Shown here: one piece after another, positions 1 through 10,029 of the stretch
Position numbering within the stretch: the stretch's first letter is position 1
Layout of the letters: each line of letters begins with the position of its first letter
Source: Sessilibacter corallicola
GTDB lineage: Bacteria > Pseudomonadota > Gammaproteobacteria > Pseudomonadales > Cellvibrionaceae
Assembly: GCF_021290925.1 (NCBI RefSeq)
Contig: NZ_JAJSLX010000002.1
Location: 461,001 to 525,000, forward strand
Length of the DNA stretch: 64,000 nucleotides
Direction of reading: 5' to 3'
Made by a program: the position numbers and the translations under genes
The notes under the pieces: model-generated
Seen by the model: the letters and a program-made list of their open reading frames with translations, nothing else
Told to the model about the DNA's origin: nothing
The model's database searches: none

Positions 1-970
1 ATTTACTATCTATCGTAGTGTTGTTTTTCTGATGCAAATCCCCTTTGCAATTATTGGTATAAAGTGTTACGCCGAATAAAGCAATGTTCGATAAATGATA
101 TTGACGACAAGTAAACGAAATAGCGCTTTTCTTGACATTCATTTACCGTATTTACGTCCTCGTTTCCCTGCTATTCAATAAACTTTTCTCTGATTCGGTC
201 GGTGTTTCATTAATAACTGGATGGCTTTTTATATCGAAATTATGTCATAGCAAAATAACGGTATTGGGAATCTACTCTGTACCCTTATTTATCCCTAAAG
301 ATTATCGACTTAAAAATTAAGGTGTATCCGTTTGCATTTCTCCCACGAATGATTGTTTGATTTCTTTTGTTGGACGGCGAATGTGGCTGATAAAAGGGAA
401 ATTTCTTAAAGCTCTCTAATCGAGTTATTTGCGCATCATCAAAAAGTTTATGGCTGGGTTCTAACGGTGAATTACAGTCAATGACGTAGATGTGTGAAAT
501 GCTGGGCAAGGTAAGAAAGGTAAGTGAGGTAAGTGAGGTAAAAAAGGTAAGAGAGATCTCAAGGGATATTCGGGAAAGTTTTGAGCACAGCAACAAGATC
601 TCAGTTGTCATGGTGTTGTGTATTGTGGATTTTTGTCACTGTATATTGAATTATTTTTGTGCAATAAACTTATCGCGCCAATAAGGCTTGAGATACGGTA
701 TTGCTGGCTTGATCTATATAGGCAAAAGGGGATTCGACACCACGATACTCATTGCCAAAATTATTCTACCAAGAATACGCTACCTTCCACAGAATTACTG
801 GTCGGTCAGTTCTGTGCTGGCGAGTTGTAGATAACGGATGAAAAAGTGCGCGCTGATTTCTGGGAATAATTTACAGGTCTTTGAAATATCAATCATTCAA
901 AGTTGAGTTCCTTTGAGATAAAAGGGTAAGCTTCGGGAGGTTTCCTGTAAGAAAATGGAGTGCAGCTAGA
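1..970. other. Intergenic region, no convincing gene
   Basis: No reading frame here looks like a real protein; the short open frames have no recognisable family and poor start contexts. The only structure I see is a 9-bp tandem repeat at 511-555, listed separately. The 3' end of this stretch carries the ribosome-binding site of the ceramidase-like gene. Confidence 0.5.
511..555. repeat. 9-bp tandem repeat, five copies
   Basis: Five consecutive 9-bp units of the form GTAAGTGAG: two units are exact and three diverge by one to three bases. The repeat lies in non-coding sequence. In one frame it would read as a Val/Ser/Glu/Lys-rich string, but no gene is supported there. Confidence 0.7.
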
Positions 971-1642
971 ATGATTGACCATTATTGCGAGCGAATTGAC
1001 GCAGGCATATTGGCTGAACCTATTAATGCGTTCACCAATATCTCATTTCTCATCGCTTTTTTCTGTCTGCTGCCGTTGTCGAAAGCCCGTTTTCAATACC
1101 TCGCGGCAGGTGAGCGGATCATTCTGATTGCGCTGTTAGGTCTGTTGCTTGCTATTGGCTTTGGCAGCACCGCATTCCATACCTTGGCGAATCGTTGGTC
1201 GCTGATGGCCGATGTTATTCCAATTACGCTGTTCCAGCTGGTTTTTCTGGGGGGCTATCTTCGCTATGTGGCTCGGGTTTCGTTGGTGTTTGTCGCCATT
1301 GCCCTTATTGGCTTCTTATTGGCGGGAGCGATGTTGGGTAGGCTGTCGCTGGGGATCAATGGTTCAGAGTCTTACCTCGCGCCTTTACTCTTTATTACCG
1401 CGATGGGTATCTACCATAAGGTAACCGCGCAAAACGGCAGCTGGATGCTGTTGTTAACAACCGGCGTGTTTGTGTGTTCATTAGGGTTTCGTACTATTGA
1501 TAACGCGATCTGTTCAGTTTGGCCGATTGGAACGCATTTCTTATGGCATTTGATTAACGGCGTCGTGTTATTTTTGTGTACGCGGGTATTTTTGATGAGT
1601 GCCGGTGAGAAAGATTACAGTTTTGAGGCAAAACTGGCCTGA
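971..1642 (+). CDS. Ceramidase-family (CREST superfamily) integral membrane protein
   Basis: This 223-residue protein is mostly hydrophobic with about seven membrane segments. It begins MIDHYCERIDAGILAEPINA, which matches the opening of bacterial alkaline-ceramidase-like proteins (CxR....AEP.NA.TN). The expected metal or catalytic residues are visible: Ser and His in GSTAFHTLANRWSLMAD with the following Asp (about residues 66-81), and two His in GTHFLWHLIN near residue 188. The family hydrolyses amide bonds in lipids, but substrates of bacterial members are largely unknown, so 'ceramidase' is a family name here. A TGGAG ribosome-binding site lies about 12 bases before the ATG. It appears to be a single-gene unit ahead of the tRNA genes. 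Confidence 0.8.
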   Translation: MIDHYCERIDAGILAEPINAFTNISFLIAFFCLLPLSKARFQYLAAGERIILIALLGLLLAIGFGSTAFHTLANRWSLMADVIPITLFQLVFLGGYLRYVARVSLVFVAIALIGFLLAGAMLGRLSLGINGSESYLAPLLFITAMGIYHKVTAQNGSWMLLLTTGVFVCSLGFRTIDNAICSVWPIGTHFLWHLINGVVLFLCTRVFLMSAGEKDYSFEAKLA

Positions 1643-1696
1643 TTGTTTGTCTATTACACAGAAATGTAGAAATAAACGTTTTTTTATTACAATCTG

Positions 1697-1725
1697 TTGA
1701 CCACCCCAACTCGCATCCCTATAAT
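1697..1725 (+). promoter_or_regulatory. Sigma-70 promoter of the tRNA-fMet genes
   Basis: A TTGACC -35 element (1697-1702) and a perfect TATAAT -10 element (1720-1725) are separated by exactly 17 bases and followed by a GC-rich discriminator (GCGCAGCC). This architecture is typical of strong, stringently controlled stable-RNA promoters. The first tRNA starts about 50 bases downstream. Confidence 0.85.
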
Positions 1726-1777
1726 GCGCAGCCTCAATTGATGAGGCGGAACAAGCGCTTAATCAATTCGACGTTGA

Positions 1778-1854
<77 letters not shown>

Positions 1855-1995
1855 ATCATTTTTCTAGTGTTAAGCTAGATGTGCAAAATTTTATATTTAA
1901 AGGTCTGGTTGTAATTTCATACGTATAATTCATGGCTTCAATATATGGATGAGCGTAGAAGTACTAAAGTTAACACAGACTCTTTATGACGTTGA

Positions 1996-2072
<77 letters not shown>

Positions 2073-2090
2073 CATTTTGCAGTGACAGAT

Positions 2091-2137
2091 TGCCCAGATA
2101 TAAAGTCTTATTTGAGACTCTATATCTGGGCATTTTT
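2091..2137 (+). terminator. Rho-independent terminator of the tRNA-fMet unit
   Basis: A long stem pairs TGCCCAGATATA with TATATCTGGGCA and continues through AGTCT/AGACT with one mismatch. A T-run follows. It begins about 18 bases after the second tRNA. Confidence 0.9.
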
Positions 2138-3122
2138 GTATCTGTTATCTCAACTTCTCTTTTCTCTTCGTTATTTCCCCAGATTCTTCTCCATTAATCT
2201 GATGGCATCTTTTCTTTATCTGTGTTGATTGCTTTAGCGACATATGAATCCTTTGCAGAAAAACCTCAAATAAATCGCCATATAAGCAGTGGCTTTTAAG
2301 TTGTGATTATTAAGTAGTGGTTGTTAAGTAGTGATTATTAGTAGTGACTTTCCGGATCGAATAAGACTTGATAAGGCCAATCTGTTTTGGAGAACGAAAA
2401 AATTTATGCGAGATTATTTTTTAACAAAATTAGTTTTACCAAAATTAATTTTTGTCAAAAATCGTTTTGTGCCTTTTCAAATATCGCCAATTTAAACCGA
2501 ACATTACGTCATTAATTGCAGCCGTTAAGTAGGTGTTGTTGTTCAATGCTGTTACTTTTTGAAACTCATAAATAATTTGCATCTTTTACAAGCCATTGAC
2601 CAATTATTGGCAAAGACTCAAACCAAGGCCAAAACTCATATAAATTAAGAAGTTTTTGTATTAAGTAAAATCGATTTACTGTGTTAATTAATGTCGATTC
2701 GCAGCGTAATTTTGTGCCATTCAATCGCAAATAACAAAATTAATTAAGCCGTTATTTTAATTTTTTACAGCGTACTTGCAGTCATTAAATACAAGTATTA
2801 AAGGTTTTTAGATCCTTTACGATGAGTTAAAGCCAAAGCTGTTGTATTTATCGTTTTCTTTAATATTAAAAATCAAAAATGTTGCCAGAAAAATAATTAT
2901 AAAGACGTTCAAATAAAAAGCCGTTGCTATCATGTTGTGGCTAAAATTTCATTACTTAAAACAGGTGTTTTTAAAAAATTATAAAAAATGGGACGCACTT
3001 CTTATTCAATCAAAATATTTAATAAGGTGTTTATAAGTTCATTGTCTTAGTCTATTGCTCTAAGTAAGCTTTTGAAATTGTTGAACTATTTCTCGAATAT
3101 CTTAAAGTTATGGATTGAACGT
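2138..3122. other. AT-rich intergenic region and long leader
   Basis: About 980 bases with no plausible gene. The sequence is strongly AT-rich and contains a short 14-bp tandem repeat near its start. It presumably holds the promoter of the downstream metalloprotease gene, but I cannot single one out among many AT-rich candidates. Confidence 0.5.
2296..2350. repeat. 14-bp tandem repeat, about 3.5 copies
   Basis: Consecutive variants of TTAAGTAGTGATTA start at 2296, 2310 and 2324, with a partial copy from 2338. They lie in non-coding sequence between the tRNA terminator and the metalloprotease gene. Confidence 0.65.
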
Positions 3123-6089
3123 ATGAGATACGCATTACTCAAAGCTTGCCTTGTTTTACCTCTTACCGTGTTTTCTATTTCCTCCTTTGGAGATTCGCCA
3201 GATGGTCTCTGGTTTAATCCAGATACTCAAAGTGCGCAGATAACTGCAAAAAATACGGTGAGTATTAATGCAATTAAACAACAATACGAAACTCCCTACC
3301 GAACACAACAAGCAGATACGCATCAGCTTCGCGCTCAATTAGAATCCGCGCCTCGCGAAGGTGCTTTGCAGGGTGTTTACTTCTATGTCCCAATGCCGAA
3401 TGGCGAATACGTATTGCTCGAAGTATTTCGTTCTTCTGTAATGGCTCAAGCGATGGAAGAAAAATTTCCTTCGCTGAAAACGTATAAAGTTTTCGGCGTT
3501 AATGATGAAAGCATCAGTGGACGTATCGGTTTTTCAGCCAATGGCTTTTACGGTTATTTACACACAGCAGATGGAGCTGTTGTTATTGAGTCCGCTACCG
3601 ATGATGCCGAAACATTTGTAGCGTCCAATTCCGATCGTCTTTATCGTACCTTTTACACCAACGATATATTCGCCCAGAAAAACGATGATTTTAGTTGCTC
3701 AATAGAAGAGAGCGCTCAGCCTGTTAACAACAATCTTCGTTCGTTCGACACGTTCAATCCAACTTTTCAAAAAACTGAGGGTTCACGTACTTTTGGTGAT
3801 CAGTTACGAGTGTATCGATTAGCGTTGTCGATGACTGGTGAATTGTCGCAGCGCCTCGGCGGCACCAAAGCACAAAGCGTTTCGTTTATTGTGCAGTCGG
3901 TTAATGTGCTCAACCAAATTTTCGAACGAGATGTGGGTATCCGTTTAGAGCTGGTTGCCAATAATGACGATGTTGTTTTTACCAATCCCAACACAGATCC
4001 TTATACCGATATAAGACGACCTGAGCGTAACGTTACTGCCATACTGAACGATGTTGTCGGTCTTGAAAATTATGACATCGGCCACGTACTCTCGCTTGGC
4101 GGCGGCGGTTCGGCTTCTGTTGGTCAGGTGTGTAATGACACTCAAAAAGCGTTTGGGCGCTCGGGCATTTCGACATTTGGTCCGGTGTGGCAATACAACG
4201 CTATTACGATACTGGCGCACGAAATTGGTCATCAGTTTGGGGCCTTACACAGCTTTAATGCCAGCTCGTGTTTGCAGCGTGTGGGTCGTACGGCTTGGGA
4301 AATGCATTCGGGATCAACTTTGATGGGCTACGCCGGTATTTGTGGACCTTCACTGCAAGGGAGAGCAGACCATGTTTTCCATGCCGGGTCGCAGCAACAA
4401 ATTATCGATTATGTAACCCAAAGCCAGGGCGCTTCTTGTGGATCGACAATTAACTTAGACACGCCCGCGCCTTTGTTTAGTGCCGGTGCGGATTACACAA
4501 TTCCAGCGAATACACCGTTTATGTTAACGGCACTGCCAGAGGCGGGCAGCAATGCGTCTGCTCTTACCTACACCTGGGATCAGTTAGATCTTGGCAGTGC
4601 AACCAACAGTAATTCCAGCACCTGGGTAGATGACGGCAGAGGACCGTTATTCCGATCGTTTGCTCCAGTGCCATCAACGACCAGAGTGTTCCCAGCATTA
4701 ACGGCAATTATGGCTGATGATCTTTCTTCCTCGCTGGGCGAAGTTATGCCCACGACGAACAGAGACATTAACTTTCGAGTGACCGCTCGCACCAGCAACA
4801 CCATGAGCCAAGACGATGTAAAACTCACCGTCGCCAGTGATGCTGGTCCTTTCAGAGTGACGCAACCTTCAGGCGTTACTTTTAACAGCGGCGAAACCGT
4901 CACGGTTCGATGGCAGGTTGCGCAAACCGATATCCCACCGATCAATTGCAGAAATGTCGACATCAGCTTATCGCGTAATGGCGGCAACAGCTTCGATATT
5001 GATCTTGCCACTGAGACCGAAAACGACGGCAACGAGACAGTAACACTGCCTTCGCTTGGGCAAGGTGAAGCGCGCTTTAGGGTGATGTGTAGCGACAATG
5101 TGTTTTTTGCGGTCTCGCCAATGAACAGCACAGCAGGAAATGATTCAGGCAGAATATTTATTGAAGCTGCCATAGATTCCATTCCAGAAGGCGGTTCCGG
5201 TTTTACCAATGTTGAGTTCACCGTCACGCGTGAAAATACAGGCGATGTTTTGGAGGTTGAATACAATATTATTGGCTCTGCCAACCGTGAAGATTTTGTC
5301 GATGGTTTCACTCAGTCGGGCATCTTAAGACTGGAAAGCAACGAAAGAACAATCACGTTCACGGTGGCTGTTTTAGGCGATGAAATTATCGAAAATGACG
5401 AGTTCTTTTCGGTAGTGCTTGGCAATCCATCATCCGGTTATTTCGCCGACAATACCACCGCCAATATTGCTATTGTCAGCATCATTAATGATGATGTTGA
5501 CACAGGTATAGATGATGACGGTACTGACGAAACCGAGAATGACGAAGTCGACAACGGCAGCGACGATACCAACAATGACGATGACTCCAGTGGCGACGAC
5601 CCAAATAGCGATGATGGCGATGCGAGTGAGTCCGATACTGGTAATGACGGATCTGACGACGCCAATAATGACGATGATTCCGGCAGCAATGACTCCAATA
5701 GTGATGACGGCGGTGCGGGTGAGTCTGATAACGGTAACGATGGATCCGGCGACGCGAATAATGATGACGATTCCGACAGTAATAATGGCGATACCGGTGA
5801 GTCTGATAACGACAGCAACGAGTCCAGCGATACCAATACTGGTAATGATTCAGGCGGTGATAATAATAGTGACTCAGGTGATTCCGGTAACGATACAGAT
5901 GGCGGTAATAGCGGCAATCGTGAGTCTGATAATAACAGCAACAGCGGTGATGCAGCCGATAGCGCTAATAATGAATCAAGCTCCGGCGGATCTGGGTCGT
6001 TTTCACCATTAACAGGTTTGTTATTGTTATTACTCTTGCTTTATCGCAAACAGGCGTCAATCAGACAAAAAGTGCGGCAGTGGGTTTAG
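3123..6089 (+). CDS. Secreted reprolysin-like zinc metalloprotease with Calx-beta domain, Asp-rich stalk and GlyGly-CTERM tail
   Basis: I chose the ATG at 3123 (988 residues) because a signal peptide begins there; an upstream TTG at 3072 is less likely. The protease domain carries HEIGHQFGALH (about residues 366-376), the extended HExxHxxGxxH zinc motif, followed by a Met-turn in STLMGYAG near 401. A Calx-beta-like domain spans roughly 683-785. Residues about 795-960 are a low-complexity run of Asp, Asn, Ser and Gly. The last 30 residues are SGGSGSFSPLTG, an all-Leu membrane segment and a basic tail. That matches the GlyGly-CTERM sorting signal cleaved by rhombosortase in organisms with type II secretion. 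It is likely an extracellular or surface-attached protease; its substrate is unknown. Confidence 0.85.
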   Translation: MRYALLKACLVLPLTVFSISSFGDSPDGLWFNPDTQSAQITAKNTVSINAIKQQYETPYRTQQADTHQLRAQLESAPREGALQGVYFYVPMPNGEYVLLEVFRSSVMAQAMEEKFPSLKTYKVFGVNDESISGRIGFSANGFYGYLHTADGAVVIESATDDAETFVASNSDRLYRTFYTNDIFAQKNDDFSCSIEESAQPVNNNLRSFDTFNPTFQKTEGSRTFGDQLRVYRLALSMTGELSQRLGGTKAQSVSFIVQSVNVLNQIFERDVGIRLELVANNDDVVFTNPNTDPYTDIRRPERNVTAILNDVVGLENYDIGHVLSLGGGGSASVGQVCNDTQKAFGRSGISTFGPVWQYNAITILAHEIGHQFGALHSFNASSCLQRVGRTAWEMHSGSTLMGYAGICGPSLQGRADHVFHAGSQQQIIDYVTQSQGASCGSTINLDTPAPLFSAGADYTIPANTPFMLTALPEAGSNASALTYTWDQLDLGSATNSNSSTWVDDGRGPLFRSFAPVPSTTRVFPALTAIMADDLSSSLGEVMPTTNRDINFRVTARTSNTMSQDDVKLTVASDAGPFRVTQPSGVTFNSGETVTVRWQVAQTDIPPINCRNVDISLSRNGGNSFDIDLATETENDGNETVTLPSLGQGEARFRVMCSDNVFFAVSPMNSTAGNDSGRIFIEAAIDSIPEGGSGFTNVEFTVTRENTGDVLEVEYNIIGSANREDFVDGFTQSGILRLESNERTITFTVAVLGDEIIENDEFFSVVLGNPSSGYFADNTTANIAIVSIINDDVDTGIDDDGTDETENDEVDNGSDDTNNDDDSSGDDPNSDDGDASESDTGNDGSDDANNDDDSGSNDSNSDDGGAGESDNGNDGSGDANNDDDSDSNNGDTGESDNDSNESSDTNTGNDSGGDNNSDSGDSGNDTDGGNSGNRESDNNSNSGDAADSANNESSSGGSGSFSPLTGLLLLLLLLYRKQASIRQKVRQWV

Positions 6090-6190
6090 TAACTATAAAT
6101 CGGGTTTAGGAATTATAAACCGCCGTTTGGCCAGCTTCTTGGTCATTCGGCAGTTAGCATTACTTCCATAAGTACATAAGCACGTCCTAG

Positions 6191-6225
6191 CAAAAAAGGG
6201 TTGTCAGGTGAAAGCCTTGCAACCC
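6191..6225 (-). terminator. Rho-independent terminator for the SGNH hydrolase gene
   Basis: On the minus strand an 11-bp stem with mismatches (AGGGTTGCAAGG... / ...CCTGACAACCCT) is followed by a run of six T. It lies about 50 bases beyond the stop of the hydrolase gene, between two convergent genes. Confidence 0.7.
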
Positions 6226-6275
6226 TGCTTTGAATTTCTAACCATGTTCTAGGTCGCCGTTTTTCTTCTCCTTCC

Positions 6276-6995
6276 TCACCGCATGTACTGCGAAATACTT
6301 TCTCGCCAAGCTCGGTAACCTTCTGCGTTTAGGTGTATGTGGTCACTGGAATATTTTGCATTGAGAAGATTTTCGTGACTCAAATTTTTATTAATGTCGA
6401 CGTATATTAGATTCGAATTTGTCTCGGTAAACAGTTTCAGTTGCTCATTGAGTGCTGTAATTGAATGGTTTAAATGCGAGGCATTTTTGCCGCCTAAAAT
6501 CGTTGATTGAATATAAACCGTGGTGTGGTTATCGAGCAGAGCGTTGACGATGTTTTGGTAGCGAGAAAATACAGCGTCAACGGAATCTCCGCGTTGAAAA
6601 TCGTTTAGGCCCACCATAATAAACGCCTTATTGGCGCTGGTTGAAACAATACTGTCGATCCTCTCTGCAATGCCGTCTGTGGTATCGCCGCTGATACCTC
6701 GGTTGGCGATTTTTAGCGAGGGAAATAAATCTTCCCATTCCGCTTCGTCGGTAATGCTGTCGCCAATCATAACAACGTCATAGTTTTCTTGGCCAAATGC
6801 GTCGAAAAACGATTTTCGATGTTGGTAGTAGTAGGATCTTGGTGGCGTGTAGGCATCCGATTCGCCAATAAAGAATTTTTTTGCTGATTTAATGAACTCG
6901 TAAGGAAAAATTTTATACTGAGCTGTGGCAATGCCAAACCCATAAAACAGTAAAGACAAAAAAATGGTTATCAATAGAGCAGCGCTAAATTTCAT
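6276..6995 (-). CDS. SGNH/GDSL-family hydrolase, membrane-anchored or exported
   Basis: A 239-residue protein with an N-terminal hydrophobic segment (about residues 3-25; signal peptide or anchor). The SGNH blocks are in order: MIGDSITD (block I, catalytic Ser), NRGISGDTT (block II, Gly), VGLNDF (block III, Asn) and SSDHIHLNAEGY (block V, Asp and His). The family comprises lipases, esterases and carbohydrate esterases that act on small acyl groups. The sequence is closest in style to the platelet-activating-factor acetylhydrolase-like group; the substrate cannot be read. The gene stands alone and converges on the metalloprotease gene. Confidence 0.85.
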   Translation of the reverse strand: MKFSAALLITIFLSLLFYGFGIATAQYKIFPYEFIKSAKKFFIGESDAYTPPRSYYYQHRKSFFDAFGQENYDVVMIGDSITDEAEWEDLFPSLKIANRGISGDTTDGIAERIDSIVSTSANKAFIMVGLNDFQRGDSVDAVFSRYQNIVNALLDNHTTVYIQSTILGGKNASHLNHSITALNEQLKLFTETNSNLIYVDINKNLSHENLLNAKYSSDHIHLNAEGYRAWRESISQYMR

Positions 6996-7334
6996 AGTTC
7001 TGAGTAGTTGTATTTGTAGTAATTGTATTTGTGTAGAAACATAAAAACGGTTCTAGAGCATGACATCCATTGTCGCACGTAATTGGAATAGGTACATCTC
7101 AAGCAGCGCGGTCTAAAACTCCCAGTCAACATTTTGCTTAAGTCTTAAACGTTATTGGCGGGCTTTTATGAGTTGGTTGTTAGTTGGCGGTTAGCAGAAA
7201 GGTTTATTTCTAACGTAATAAGCAGAAGAAGAGGACAGAGAGAAGGTGAGGATGCCGATTTTGTCGGGGAGCTGAATTCTATCAAATGCGGGAAGTAAGC
7301 GTTGTTACTTCCCGGTTAGTGAGATATCAAACAT
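6996..7334. other. Intergenic region with a hairpin at 7289-7314
   Basis: No gene is visible. A perfect 10-bp stem with a 6-base loop (CGGGAAGTAA paired with TTACTTCCCG) lies about 20 bases after the stop of the ABC permease gene. It is a plausible terminator for that minus-strand operon, although the T-tract is weak. Confidence 0.5.
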
Positions 7335-8591
7335 TTACTGATTAGGTTCGAACTTGGGTAAATTCTTCAGTAATGCTTTATCGAAAGGTTGATTGAGGAA
7401 AAATTTCGGGTAATAAAATTCACGCAACGCGGCGTGGTATGCGCGCACGCTTTCTTCGTAATCAATGCTGGTGTTTAAATCGGTATTCGCCAACGCTTGC
7501 AGCGATCTTTCGAGAAGCGACGGCGGCGCCAGTAGGGAAACCCACGCGGCAATGTCGGCTCGTTGTAATCGACCGTTTTGATACGCGGTGGATAAATCTC
7601 GCGTTTTTTGGTCGCCGACTTGTTGGAAGGCGTAATACCATTGCCATTCAAAAGAGCTTTCCACCTGCTGGTAATCAGACCACTGCGGATGCTCCTCAAA
7701 AAATGCGTTCATGGTGGTTTCTCTTGGTAAATCCCAAGCGTCGTTCACCGTTTCGCGCTGCATCATTAAAATATCGGCGCCTGGAGGCACGGGCACTAAT
7801 TTATCAATGGCGAGGCGAGAGAGTGCTGGCAGTATTACAGCGGTTGAAACCCAAACAGTGATCAGCGTCATTAAAATAACGGAACCGGGTTTACGCCAAG
7901 CGGCGATAAAAAAGCAAATGACTGTCCAGAAAATAATGTAAATCAACACCCAAAGACCGGCCAATAATAATTTACTAACCGCCGTTCCTGCGATCATTCC
8001 AGCAATAAACAGTGTTGCTATTAAACACAAAAATAACGCGCCCGAACGAACCGCCGCCCGTAAAAACCAAAAAGATGATGACTGCCCGACAGTTGCTTCT
8101 AATAAATTATAACGACCGGCGGTTTTTTCGCTGGCTCTCAAATCGTATAACAGAATGATCAGCACCAGCGGAACAATAAACGCGGTAAAAAAGGCAAAAT
8201 CGAAACGACCAATAAGAGCAATACTTGGGTTGCCCACATCACGTTCGTAAATTTGTCCCTCAAGGGCAAGCATTCTAATGCGGTGTTTCCAGGGTTGTAC
8301 GTCCCGCTGTCCCAGTGCCGCAAAAGCAAAGTCGGAAGGGGCGTCGTATGTTAGGTGAAACGTATAATAAGCTGCGCTGCCCCAGTCTTTCAGTTTTTCA
8401 AATTCGGCATCACGCTCTTGCTGATTGGCATCAAGCAACTGTTGAATAGTCGCTTGTTGATGTTTTACTTCTGCAAGACCAAAAGCCAATGATATGGCCG
8501 ATAAACCAAGCACCGTTACCATCCAAAATACGACGGTTCGGTCGCGCGCGGTAAATTTTATTTCGCGCATTAAGGCATTAAAGGTACTCAT
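7335..8591 (-). CDS. ABC-2 type transporter permease (DUF3526-like), second subunit
   Basis: The ATG at 8591 overlaps the stop of the preceding permease gene as ATGA, so the two are translationally coupled; a longer frame from 8645 is unlikely. The 418-residue protein has an N-terminal membrane helix, a periplasmic loop of about 120 residues with DAPSDFAFAALGQRDV, then a cluster of about five helices containing LYDLRASEKTAGRYNLLEA, typical of ABC-2 permeases carrying DUF3526. It should form the membrane channel with its partner and the ATPase encoded upstream. The substrate is unknown. It is the last gene of the cassette that begins with the TonB-dependent receptor. Confidence 0.8.
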   Translation of the reverse strand: MSTFNALMREIKFTARDRTVVFWMVTVLGLSAISLAFGLAEVKHQQATIQQLLDANQQERDAEFEKLKDWGSAAYYTFHLTYDAPSDFAFAALGQRDVQPWKHRIRMLALEGQIYERDVGNPSIALIGRFDFAFFTAFIVPLVLIILLYDLRASEKTAGRYNLLEATVGQSSSFWFLRAAVRSGALFLCLIATLFIAGMIAGTAVSKLLLAGLWVLIYIIFWTVICFFIAAWRKPGSVILMTLITVWVSTAVILPALSRLAIDKLVPVPPGADILMMQRETVNDAWDLPRETTMNAFFEEHPQWSDYQQVESSFEWQWYYAFQQVGDQKTRDLSTAYQNGRLQRADIAAWVSLLAPPSLLERSLQALANTDLNTSIDYEESVRAYHAALREFYYPKFFLNQPFDKALLKNLPKFEPNQ

Positions 8592-10024
8592 GGTTTTATT
8601 TTTCCTCCGCGCCAAAGCAGCGCGCCAAACGCAATCAACATCCAAAGCAATAACATTTGAATCGAAGAAGAAACCGTTGATACGCGCTCAGAAATATTCG
8701 TTGTTTGAAATTCAAATTTTTCGAGCACTTGCCAATTAGAGGCGTCAATGCGGGCACGTTGCCAAGAGGCTTCATCTTTGTTGCGATTGATGTCGTTTTC
8801 GTAAGAGAGTTCTTCAACGTGTGCTCGATTGAGTCCTTGAACAAAATCGAATCGCACGGCTTCGGCTTCTCTTTGAAAATGATGGTAATGGGCCAAATCG
8901 GTACCGGCGATTGCACGCGAAGCAGAGGCAATGGCCAATACCGGTGTGAGCAAGCCGTAGTCTAATAAATGTTGTTCTTGCTGCAGTTCGGCCAACATGC
9001 GTGACTCGGCGTATTCATTCAATACCTTTGTGAGTTTTTCTTCCGATGCCATCGCCACGACTCCGCGAAAATTAACAGGAAGATCTTCAATGCGCTCTAC
9101 GTCGTGTTGTTTTAATAAATCTGCACGTAATTGTTGGAAAGCTGGGTCGTTGGCATTGTGGCCGTCGCCGAGCTTACGAAGATCCGATAGCATCGTAAGG
9201 TCTGTTTCGATTTTTCCTGCCACTGTTTTTGCATCGGTGGTGATGTTAACTGCGATAGAAGGCAGCACTAAACAAAAACCAATCCACAGTCCGGTCATGG
9301 CACCCAACGCGGTTGATCGTTTGCTGAGTGTGGCGGAAATCAGCAGGGTTAAAATAACCCAAATCAATAAATAAGCGCCGTACACACCGAATAATGACAG
9401 CAAGGCAACAACACTTTCACCATTGGCGAGCGCAATTGCACCGCTGGCAATCAACGGTAACAGCAACAATACTGTAAATGACACCAATGCCAGTGCTTTA
9501 CCCAGTATTAATTGATGACCGCTAATTCCCATTGCCAACAGCGGTGTGAGTACTGAGGATTCTCGTTCGCGAGAAATGCAACCGTGCCCCAATAAAATAA
9601 TTACCAAGGGTGCAAACAGTTGGTACACCAACGCCGGGCTTAACCAAGATAAACCACCAAAGTCGGCACTGGCTGAAGACTCCGCAAACATCACAGTGTT
9701 TTGGCGATGGCCTTCAAGAAAAATCGATTGCCCTGTTACCGTATCGAGACCGGGATCGAAAATAGACAGGGGCGCTGGCGTCCGAAAAAGATAATGACCA
9801 TAGTGCACCATCCGGTGGGGGTGGCGGTCTGGCTGTGCTAAAAATGTTTCTTCGGCTTCGGCTTGTTGGTGCGATCTGGCGTGTTTTTCTGCTTCCATGC
9901 GCGCGGCGGTTAATACGCTCACGGCAATAATAAGCACAAAAAATATAAGCGCTGCGGCGAGCGCAAGGTGTGATCGCAACCAGTAACGCCATTCACTGGC
10001 TGCAATAAGCAGTATTGATTTCAT
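8588..10024 (-). CDS. ABC-2 type transporter permease (DUF3526-like), first subunit
   Basis: A 478-residue membrane protein: one N-terminal helix (about residues 15-38), a long periplasmic segment (about 40-130), then several helices. These include HGCISRERESSVLTPLLAMGI, the cytoplasmic coupling region of ABC-2 permeases, and a last helix near the C-terminus. It starts 5 bases after the ATPase gene ends and overlaps the next permease gene by 4 bases. The tight spacing indicates one operon and a heterodimeric permease. Its link to a TonB-dependent receptor suggests handling of a metal-related compound, but this is inference. Confidence 0.8.
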   Translation of the reverse strand: MKSILLIAASEWRYWLRSHLALAAALIFFVLIIAVSVLTAARMEAEKHARSHQQAEAEETFLAQPDRHPHRMVHYGHYLFRTPAPLSIFDPGLDTVTGQSIFLEGHRQNTVMFAESSASADFGGLSWLSPALVYQLFAPLVIILLGHGCISRERESSVLTPLLAMGISGHQLILGKALALVSFTVLLLLPLIASGAIALANGESVVALLSLFGVYGAYLLIWVILTLLISATLSKRSTALGAMTGLWIGFCLVLPSIAVNITTDAKTVAGKIETDLTMLSDLRKLGDGHNANDPAFQQLRADLLKQHDVERIEDLPVNFRGVVAMASEEKLTKVLNEYAESRMLAELQQEQHLLDYGLLTPVLAIASASRAIAGTDLAHYHHFQREAEAVRFDFVQGLNRAHVEELSYENDINRNKDEASWQRARIDASNWQVLEKFEFQTTNISERVSTVSSSIQMLLLWMLIAFGALLWRGGKIKP

Positions 10025-10029
10025 AAATT

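Noticed and set aside
285-611. A 108-codon frame on the minus strand spanning the 9-bp repeat
   Set aside because: Its open length comes mainly from the repeat, there is no ribosome-binding site, and the sequence matches no family I recognise.
4580-5311. A 243-codon frame on the minus strand
   Set aside because: It lies wholly inside the metalloprotease gene, has no family resemblance, and the plus-strand frame has clear domains.
5438-5941. A 167-codon Ser/Leu/Pro-rich frame on the minus strand
   Set aside because: It is the antisense image of the Asp/Asn/Ser-rich stalk of the metalloprotease; low complexity on one strand creates an open frame on the other.
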